NCBI GenBank assembly: GCA_024760905.1
Contig: CM045733.1
Location: forward strand, 66,107,501-66,171,500
Reading direction: 5' to 3'
Length of the DNA stretch: 64,000 nucleotides
From: Plotosus lineatus
Taxonomy: Eukaryota; Chordata; Actinopteri; Siluriformes; Plotosidae
The position numbers and the translations under genes were made by a program. Positions 56,755 through 64,000 of the stretch are shown here, in pieces; within the stretch, counting starts at the first letter, position 1, and every line of letters starts with the position of its first letter. Under the pieces are notes generated by a model. That model saw nothing but the letters and a program-made list of their open reading frames with translations, did not search any database and was not told the origin of the DNA.

Positions 56755-56977
56755 TATGATGTAACTGAGTTATGACCACGTCTAGCAGTCTAGCATATGC
56801 CTATTATGAGTTTACTCTATATGTCTGGCAGCGCAGCGTGTAAGATAGTTGTGGCAGCACAGCATCCCAGCATCTCACACTCACAGCATTCTACCACGAC
56901 ACTCAGTGACTAGATAGCGTCGCAGTAACATCTCTTTTACAGTACAATTTTATATTCATTTACTGTATACGGTTACC

Positions 56978-57730
56978 ATGGCCCCCAAGAGGAAGTTTGA
57001 TTCATCAGATGGCAATTCTACCAAGAAAGCAAGGAAGGCACTGTCGTTGGAGACGAAAATGAAAGTGATAAAGCAGTATGAAGGAGGAAATAAAGCAGGA
57101 GTCTCCAATCTTATCCACAAAGGGCCGGTGTGGGAAAAGTAAACAAAAACTAGATTGGACATTACTGTTTCAATTCTGAAGTGGGGCCATCTTGGTGAAG
57201 TCACCTTCCTTTAAGACTTAAAGCAAGGTGATCTCACCATGATAGCCCCACTTCAGAATTAAAACAGTAATGTCCAACTTAGTTTTTTTTTTTTTTTTTG
57301 GTTGGTTGGTTTTGTTTTGTTTTTCTTTTCTTTTCTTTTACTGATCAGTGATTGGTGGAAACAGGTGGAAGCCCTTTGTGGATTAGATTGAAGACCTCTG
57401 AAATAAAGGAAATTCCATCTCTCCCACTCCATGGTGGTGACAATTTTGAAGGACAAGGACTGCATTAAGGAAGCAGTGAAAGCAGCAGCCCCAATAAACT
57501 GAACTATCATTACAAAACAGTGTGAAGGACCGATTGCAGAGATGGAAAAGTTGCTATATACATGGGTGGAAGCTAATAGACAAAGAAATGTGAAAGTGAT
57601 GTTGCGAGCAGCGCAAAGTAAGGTTACGAGATTATTTTTCACGTTGAAAGAATGTCCAGGTGAAGAATACGCTTCACATGAATTCATAGTGAGTGCTGGG
57701 TGGGTTTGGTTTTATTGTGTTAAATATCCA
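56978..57730 (+). pseudogene. Tigger transposase N-terminal DNA-binding region, split
   Basis: MAPKRKFDSSDGNSTKKARK and LSLETKMKVIKQYEGGNK are the first helix-turn-helix of the CENP-B/Tigger family. After the inserted MITE (57096-57400) the protein resumes as VVTILKDKD and IAEMEKLLYTWVEANRQRN, then AQSKVTRLFFTLK and FIVSAGWVWF, the second helix-turn-helix. One base is lost near 57432, and a stop follows PIN near 57499. There is no catalytic domain. The protein would bind the element's ends for transposition. Confidence 0.82.
57096..57400. mobile_element. hAT MITE with hairpin core and perfect 8-bp target duplication
   Basis: The termini CAGGAGTCTCCAATCTTATC and, in reverse complement, CAGAGGTCTTCAATCTAATC extend through CCACAAAGGGC as inverted repeats. 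AAATAAAG lies on both sides (57088-57095 and 57401-57408). The core 57148-57284 is a 137-base palindrome. The MITE splits the Tigger reading frame. Its right half contains an expanded T-run and GGTT/TTTTC repeats (57284-57340). Confidence 0.92.
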
Positions 57731-57929
57731 ACTTACGACCGATCCGACTTACGCCTGTTTGGTTGGAACTGATCTAGGTCGTAACTCGGATAGTGACTGT
57801 ATATCTAGCCACATATTTACTGACGTATACAATATTCACATATTCAGTAAGGTGAATGATATGCCAAAGTTGTATGATATCCACCAGGTAAGTGGTAGAG
57901 CTTTTAATTATAAAGTGTATGGTGATAAA

Positions 57930-59480
57930 ATGTGATGATGTTCTCCAAACATGAATATTGCACTTGAAACTTAATCATGAGTTTAGCACCGAAACATAAG
58001 TATTGCACTATCCAGGCAGATGGCCTAGTAGTTTTTGTTTTTAGTGTCCTGTACATTTTTCTTGAGGGAAGAGAGGAGAAAAGGGAGTGTCCATTGTGTG
58101 TAGGATACCTGATAATTCCACTGGCTCTCCTCTGAAGTCTGTCAGTATAAATGTTACTGAGAGGGTAGTGTAGTTCGAATTGCCCACTCACACCACTCAT
58201 TGTCAGGCATTCCTGTCCTCTGTAGTACAGTTGCTAAACCCCACTGTGCAGTAGTATGTCAGGAAGCTCTCGATGGAGGACGGCTAAAGGTTTGTCAGTA
58301 TGGGTTGGGGTAGACAGGCTTCTCAGAGCTTTCTGAGGAAGACATTCTTTGTTGTGCTTTCCACATATGGTGGGAGATATCTGTGGTCCAGATGAAGTCA
58401 GAAGAGATGTGGACTCCAAGAAACTTGAAGCACTCAACTCTCTCTACCCTGTCTCCATAAAGATAGGGGGCAGAATGCTCAGCTTGTTTAGATCTCCTAA
58501 AGTCCTTTATCATCTCATTGGTTTGTGGATGTGTTTCCTTCTAGCGTTTTGTTGTTGCAGCATCACCACAGATGCAGGATCTTCTTCCTCTTGGCTGACT
58601 CATTGTTATATGTATTCAAACCTATGATGGTAGTGTCATCAGCCAATTTGATGATGGTGTTGGTGGTGTAAGTGGGCTAACACTCCCCTGTAGTGTTCCA
58701 GATGAGAGTGGAAGAAATGTGTTCTCCTACCCTGACATTCTGAGGTCTGTTGCTGAGAAAGATCAGTATCAAGGTGCACAGTGAGCTCTCTTGGCCCAGA
58801 TTGCCCAACTTCTGAACAATTGCATGTGGTTGAACTGTGTTAAAAGCAGAGCTAAAGTCTATGAATAGCGTCTTCACATAGGAGTTGCTGCTGTTCAGGT
58901 GTGTGAGGGCTGTGTGGAGAGCTGTATTGATGGCATCCTCTGTTGACCAGTTTGCTCCGTATGCAAACTGGTATGGATCTTGATCAGCAGGGATGGCTAC
59001 CTTAATGTGAGACAAGACAAATTTCTCCAAACATTTGGTGGTGATGGGGGTCAGGGCAACTGGGCGGTAGTCGTTTAGGCAGCTTTCTGTGCTCTTCTCA
59101 GGCACTTCAACCATAGTGTCTGTTTTAAAACAGGCGGGGACCATACATTGCAGTAGTGAGAAGTTAAAGATGGTGGTAAAAACCCAACTAGTTGATCCGC
59201 ACATGCTTTAAGTTTGCTTCCTGTAACTCCATGTGGACCAGTAGATTTGCTTGCATTGACTCTGTTCAGGGTGGCTCTGATCTGGTGCTGCTTCAACTGG
59301 ATGGGGTCGTCGTACCTCTCTGGAAGAACATGGCAGGTGTGCGCTTCTCCTTCGTGTTGATCGAAACAATCGAAAAACTGGTTTAGGGTGACTGATATGG
59401 TGCTGTCCGAGGAATCTGCTGACGTTCGCCTGTCTTTGGAACAAGCGAGTGAATATCTAGTAATATAAATATGCACAGTA
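57930..59480 (-). mobile_element. L2/CR1-type LINE, internally deleted
   Basis: On minus from right to left: the endonuclease-RT linker (59075-59476, TLNRVNASKSTGPHGVTGSK) and the RT fingers and palm (58677-59204, CLNDYRPVALTPITTKCLEK). KLADDTTIIGL follows at about 58640, then thumb (58295-58513, RVECFKFLGVHISSDFIW) and C-terminus (57904-58200, YPTHNGHSLFSSLPSRKMYR). It is a different family from the L2 at 42496. The segment with the PQGC motif is missing between NTTGEC (58680) and NTIIKLADD. Frameshifts separate all four frames. Confidence 0.88.
58677..59204 (-). pseudogene. L2/CR1 reverse transcriptase fingers and first palm segment
   Basis: This 175-codon frame includes NDYRPVALTPITTKCLEKF (fingers) and FAYGANWSTEDAINTALHTA. 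LFIDFSSAFNTVQPHAI, with the first catalytic aspartate, lies at about residues 115-131, followed by LIFLSNRPQNVRVG. The DFSSAFNT(I/V)QP phrase is diagnostic of the L2/CR1/Rex1 group. The frame ends exactly where the deletion removes the following GxPQG block. Confidence 0.85.
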
Positions 59481-59964
59481 GTTATACAACATAAAAATGT
59501 GCATTTCTCTCATGGGTAGGGAGTGGATACTGAATGGCATGCAGATACAGGCCTATTATTAATGGGTAAAACAGTGATAAATGACTATATGTGAAACAAA
59601 AGGCCATGGCAGGTCTAACCAAATGGCCTAACATGGTACCAAGACAAAGTAACAGGGTTAGGTTAAAACAAAAACAAACAAGTATGACAGAAACGGCATG
59701 ACTGTACTAGAACATAAAATGTGACAGCAAATACAAACAAAACCATGGCAAGTAAAATACTTCTCACTGTGAGTATTCCACTAAACTCTATATACAAATT
59801 GAGGCATGTACGCTACTTTAGGAGCCATATTAGTACACCATAGCGACTGTAAAAACTCGGCCAAAAATACGAAACTATAGTACAATATGACTTCTCTGAT
59901 TGATTTTACATTATGTTAATAGAATAAAATATGCTAAGATATGAGTCACAAGAAAAAAAAAAAT
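59481..59964. other. Unassigned sequence
   Basis: AT-rich, short repeats of GGCCTA... and AAACAAAACA, with no recognised gene or element. Confidence 0.35.
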
Positions 59965-60278
59965 GAGGAATGTGGGGAGGCTGGCGCTCATCTCAGCCGA
60001 CTCTGGGTGAGGGCAGAGTACACCCTGAACAGCTCGCCAGGCCATCGCAGGGCAGAAACACAATGATAGGCTATACAGCTACTCTTGTCAAAAGTCAGCA
60101 ATGATTAATTTACATGCCTCACTCACACCATAGACAGTGAGAGACATGACCAGCCTTTGATAACCCAGTTAGCTGCACTGGTGGGACAGCAGTGACAACC
60201 GTTGAAAGTGGAGCTTGAACCCCCAACCTTAGCAGTGGTAATCCAGTGCCTTACCACCGGGCCACCACTGCCACATTT
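59965..60278 (-). mobile_element. SINE-A copy, reverse orientation
   Basis: Tail A in reverse begins at GGGGAGGCTGGCGCTCATCT without the AATTAGGATTAAG end. Body 1 lies at 60100-60180, and head 1 ends at GGCCACCACTGCCAC (60261-60275). The B box is altered. Confidence 0.8.
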
Positions 60279-60868
60279 ATATCTTCCTTAAACTAAAATG
60301 AAAGCGTTTGTATTAAAAAAAATAATAATAATAAATAAATAAATAAGTCAAACCGGCTGAGTAATTACGTATGAATATTTTCCTGTGCACCAATCCCAGG
60401 TGAGGTACCGGTAAGACAAATCCACACACCAATTTTTTTGAAAAGTCCTCGCAAGCATTCTCAAGCTACTACTTAGCCTTCAAATTACAAAAAAAAAATA
60501 TGTAAAATCGGTGATCTGAAGTCCAAACTCATCATACCCATTCAAACGAGATCAAACAGGCTGCACATCACCTTGTACTACAGGATGCATTGTGCAAACC
60601 AGCGGGAAATTAACGAAAGACAAATTTAAACTGATTAGCATTCACGTGCCAGCTCAAGAGCATTTTAAGCTTGACGGAGGCAAAACTCCATGTCCAAGTT
60701 GTTTTGGAAAAAAACGACAACAACCTCAGAGGACTGGACTCCCTGGGAGAATTCTTCAAACAGCACTTCTCAGAGTATTTTCAGGTTGAAAATGTACTAT
60801 TTAATTACCATATATCCAAGTTATGTTAAAGTTATTTGTTAGCACTATCGCTAGTCAGTAGTGAGACT
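60279..60868. other. Unassigned sequence
   Basis: AATAAT/AAAT tracts at 60319-60347. A short frame 60592-60786 (TPCPSCFGKKRQQPQ) has a CxxC pair but no recognisable domain, and it lies directly left of a Tigger-type end. Confidence 0.3.
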
Positions 60869-60869
60869 C

Positions 60870-61158
60870 TACTAAGAGTTATGGAAGGTTAAAAGCCTGA
60901 GTCATAAAACAGCAACTCTGTCCTTTACACAAAATGCATTGTGGGAGATGCAGCTCCATAATAGCCAATGGAAGAGAGCTGTGTCATCCCTCCTAGCCAA
61001 TGGGAGGCCAGCGGGGCGGGATGTTGGGAGATAGCAAGTTTGGCTCGTTTCATAAAGAGAACTTGTTTCGTATACAGAGACAAAACATTTTGGAAAATGT
61101 TTTTCGTAACCTGGATTTTTCATTTGCTGGGACCATCGTAAGGTGAGGTACCACTGTA
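60870..61158. mobile_element. Right part of a CAGTGGTACCTCA Tigger-type element
   Basis: It matches 43450-43882 (GGAAGGTTAAAAGCCTGAGT, GCCAATGGGAGGCCAGCGG, TTTTCGTAACCTGGATTTTTCA). It ends GGTGAGGTACCACTG at 61158, then TA. The left terminus was not found. Confidence 0.85.
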
Positions 61159-61979
61159 TAAGTAAAAACATGCCTTTTGCCTTAAACCACATGATGCATA
61201 CACTTCAAAAATGAAAGCAATAGAACAATTATCAATATAACAATATCACAAAACTTAAGCCATGTATGTTTTACATGCCAGTGTTGGGAAACTCAGAGTG
61301 TGATGTCAATTAGTCATAGTTCAAGCAATGGTCAGTCTCATTCTGGACAAAGGAAAATACCAGACATATCCAACTGACAAGGGTGATGTACATTAAGCTT
61401 TTGAAGAAGATGGAAACAATAGCTTACTGTCAGCCAGCATAGAATAAAATGTCAGTCCTGTCAAAGAGTATATTCTCCAAAGTTCTCCAGCTCTTGACAG
61501 AATCCCAGATGACAATCTGAAAGGGTGGGATCTGTGTTTCTTTGAGTACTTCAATAGTATACAGCTAATCTACGGTGAAAAAAAAAAAAAAAAAAAAAAA
61601 AATACTGTGTTTACAAAGGTGTTAAATGCTCTTAAACATGCATGCATCTTTTTCTTCTTTATCATTATTAACTTAACCTTCTCTGAGTGCATATTAGGTA
61701 TAAATAGTGTAGGGAATAGGGTGTTAATTGCAAGTTAAAGATAATCACCATAAGATTATACTATTCTTATCTTATCCAAATTCTAAGAAACGGCAAAGTG
61801 CCAGATAGGTCTTATCCAAGCATGAATCATTTCTTAAAGAAATGAAAATTATATTTTGCTAAATACATGTCAGTGAGACAACATTGGGATATAATTACAG
61901 TTTTCCTCTAGTTTTTATTCTGCTTACATGCTTGTATGTAATTTGAAAAGAAAAAAAAAAGAAAAAAAAAACCTTCATT

Positions 61980-62027
<48 letters not shown>

Positions 62028-62820
62028 GCAAGGGTTTGCAGATCTCATATAAACCCATGTTGACCGTGGGATTCATAACTGTAAGTAAAGGCTTGATCAT
62101 GGATAGGAAAAGCAACACTATCCAGCCATATGATCCAGTGCTGCCCTTTTCTCATTTAAAATACACTGAGGCAAAGTTAATAAGTATTGTGCTGTCAGAA
62201 AAAAAAAAAAAAAAAAACAACAACATTATTTTGTTTTCTTTGTTTATTTTTAATCATGAACTCTGCATTCTCCATATTAAAGAGGAAAGGAAACACCTGT
62301 CTTTCTATCAGCACTCATTTCAGAAGTCTGTATCTCTTGAAGTGTTCCTGAGGTGACAACGTGGTGACAGGACCGTGCTTGTCACGTGCGGCCGATATTG
62401 ATGTCAGGCCTTGCTTGTCCCTTTGGTACATAATTTCTCCAGATGATCTAAATATGTTAATGATATCATGTACTGTAAATGATGATATTTTCAAATATTT
62501 ATTGCCTGTCATTCAACTTCTGCCAGGTGATTCCTTTAATTATCACTTACTTTCTTTTATTAATTTATTTTTTTTCCTTTTTTGTCTTTTTTTTTTAAAT
62601 TTCTATTGCTACTTTTTTCAGAAGTGTTCCCGCCATCAAATAGCTAATAGTTGTTTACCTTTACCCAGTGTAAGCAGTTTGGTAAATGAGTGAGTGGATG
62701 GATAAAATATGCTGGCAGCTGTGTATGTCATTATGGTCTTAACAGCTCACAGCTTTCAATTTATGTTTGCTGTTTTGAACTAATGAATGTTTTCATTCAT
62801 GCGGTCACAAACAACTATAT
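61159..62820. other. Unassigned sequence with poly-A and (CA)n
   Basis: Poly-A of about 27 at 61577-61602, (CA)n at 61983-62025 and poly-A at 62200-62217. T-rich stretches lie at 62558-62596. Frames across 61928-62356 are produced by the repeats and carry no domain. Confidence 0.5.
61983..62025. repeat. (CA)n microsatellite
   Basis: About 21 uninterrupted CA units. Confidence 0.95.
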
Positions 62821-62822
62821 CC

Positions 62823-63715
62823 TTAATTGGAGCCATAATGATGCTGCGGCCTACATCAGATGGCCCTGGGTGAAGACGGAGTACACACTGAACAGCTCAC
62901 CAGTCCATTCCAAGATACACACACACACACACACAAACCATTCATACTCACATCTAGAATCAATTTGGAACATCCAATTGGACTAATGTGCATGCCTTTG
63001 GACTCTAGGACAGTGCTTCTCAATTATTTTCTGTGCCCCCCCCCCCCCCCCCCGGGCCCCACGCCCCCGCAAGTGACCATAAATAATACTATTTGTCTAT
63101 GGAATTCTTATAAGTACACATCTGCATAACATTGTATCTTGATTAACATTAAAAAAGAAAAAAATATATATATAGTTCAACTTACAATAAAGAAAAACTT
63201 CATTAACATTGTTTTTTTAATCTGTAATAGAAAAGATTGAAAGTGCACCAATGTGCCTGAAATAAAAGAATTCATCCTTATTTAAACTGATTCACCTTAT
63301 TTACGTCTTAATATCTCTGTCTCTCTCCACCTTTCGCTTCATTCCTGTGAGACATTTTTGTGTTTTTTCTTGAAGAGTTGTTTACCGCGTTTCATATCGT
63401 TTTTTGTGCCAAAAACCGTTACAGCGTAGCACGACAACGAGAGCGCCACTGCCAACTAGTGTAGTGGAGGTGCAATTAAACTTAATTCTCATACTCAATT
63501 ACAGAAAAGCATGTTTTCCCCAGGGTCATACATGCCCCCCCCCCCTCCCCTGGCATCATACTTCACTATTTGAGAAGCACTGGTGTAGGAGAAAACCAAA
63601 AGGAGAAAATATACAAACTCCACACACTTACTGAGCTCTCTCTCTCTCTCTCTTTTTTTTTTTTTTTTTTTTTTTTTGATGTCAGGTATACATGCTAACT
63701 ACTATGCCACCATGC
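62823..63715 (-). mobile_element. SINE-C copy split by a hAT MITE
   Basis: Tail and body in reverse occupy 62826-63010 (GGAGTACACACTGAACAGCT, an AC array, then TTTGGAACATCCAATTGGAC). The head part resumes at 63583-63715 (GTAGGAGAAAACCAAAAGGA, a CT/T tract, GCTAACTACTATGCCACCAT). The hAT MITE at 63011-63582 separates them. Confidence 0.8.
63011..63582. mobile_element. hAT MITE, complete
   Basis: The ends CAGTGCTTCTCAATTATTTT and ACTATTTGAGAAGCACTG are inverted repeats. The flanks CTCTAGGA and GTGTAGGA agree at six of eight positions. C-runs lie just inside both ends (63038-63058 and 63536-63550). Sequence matches 34477-36225 over its whole length apart from the LINE inserted there. Confidence 0.9.
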
Positions 63716-64000
63716 CATCCTACATAATGTCACTTATTTGTTGTTTAAAAATGAAACTGTTTGCTGTAAGATGTTTTTTCAAACACTTTTGCCTTTAAAC
63801 TTTCTCATTTGTAATGTATTTCTAATTTATTATCAATAAATGCTCCACTGCACTTATAACAGAATTGTGATTAGGCCTTTCCAAGTAAACTTGGAGGGTG
63901 CACTATGTGCTATTAGAACGTTATCATCTCAATGATAATTAGAAGTGCTCAGGATTCATGAAGCACTTATGCTGCAGATGAGTGGTTTGTGAGAGTAGTT
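63716..64000. promoter_or_regulatory. Possible conserved regulatory segment with three small palindromes
   Basis: Within 63880-63968 lie TCCAAGTAAACTTGGA, TTATCATCTCAATGATAA and AAGTGCT...AGCACTT (63943-63949 and 63962-63968). The first two include GATA-like and TAAT-like core words. There is no repeat signature and no frame. Function is inferred from clustering alone. Confidence 0.2.

Larger units (their letters stand above)
56755..57799 (+). mobile_element. Tigger (pogo) element relic
   Basis: The coding part starts at an ATG at 56978 (MAPKRKFDSSDGNSTKKARK). After a MITE interruption it resumes from about 57425 to 57730. The right terminus reads TAACTCGGATAGTGACTG at 57782-57799, then TA. 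The left terminus is not visible and may have been lost when the L2 tail inserted. The catalytic DDE half is deleted between about 57730 and the 3' end, so this is a deletion derivative. Confidence 0.8.

Noticed and set aside
57904..58200. Possible independent small protein
   Set aside because: It is the C-terminal block of the L2/CR1 LINE (PTHNGHSLFSSLPS).
60592..60786. Short frame with a CxxC pair
   Set aside because: A single CxxC in 65 residues is not a domain, and there is no support from splice sites or neighbours.

Overview
The window looks like non-coding vertebrate nuclear DNA, most likely from a ray-finned fish. It is AT-rich and full of microsatellites such as (AC)n, (AT)n, (TAA)n and (AG)n. 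Nearly every recognisable protein-coding trace belongs to a transposable element. The mix (RTE and L2 LINEs, an RLE-type LINE, Ty3/gypsy, Tc1, Tigger/pogo, hAT and tRNA-derived SINEs) is typical of teleosts, but the species cannot be read from the sequence. I see no convincing host gene, no rRNA, no functional tRNA gene and no CRISPR array. The stretch is intergenic or lies inside a large intron.

Layout. 1-3040: a long decayed APE-type LINE on the minus strand. 3040-7560: several Ty3/gypsy pieces (integrase, then an LTR followed by gag and RT/RNase H on plus, then protease-gag-LTR on minus). 8374-8985: 5' end of an L2-like LINE. 9486-10766: endonuclease half of an RTE-like LINE on plus. 14540-14965: a hAT transposase scrap. 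17327-19570, 24889-26412, 39185-40672 and 49928-52135: four copies of one RTE LINE, all on minus. 31160-31830: a Tc1 relic. 34111-36770: a four-deep nest of elements. 42185-43882: a Tigger-type element split by an L2 LINE. 45954-47239: a Tigger-type element carrying a giant inverted duplication. 52896-53640: one MITE inside another. 55261-56470: a hAT element with a perfect 8-bp target duplication. 56540-57799: a Tigger relic split by a palindromic hAT MITE, also with a perfect 8-bp duplication. 57930-59480: a second L2-like LINE. 63011-63582: a hAT MITE inside a SINE.

Three SINE families recur and share modules. SINE-A has a tRNA-like head 1, body 1 and tail A (ending around AATTAGGATTAAGCGGTTCA plus AATG repeats). 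SINE-B has the same head and body but tail B, which matches the 3' end of the RTE LINE. SINE-C has a different tRNA-like head 2 and body 2 but carries tail A.

How the parts work together: the RTE LINE probably supplies the retrotransposition machinery for SINE-B through the shared 3' tail, and tail A presumably belongs to another LINE that is not present here. DNA transposons have repeatedly inserted into older retroelements with readable target-site duplications, so a relative order of events can be reconstructed. No element here looks capable of moving by itself.
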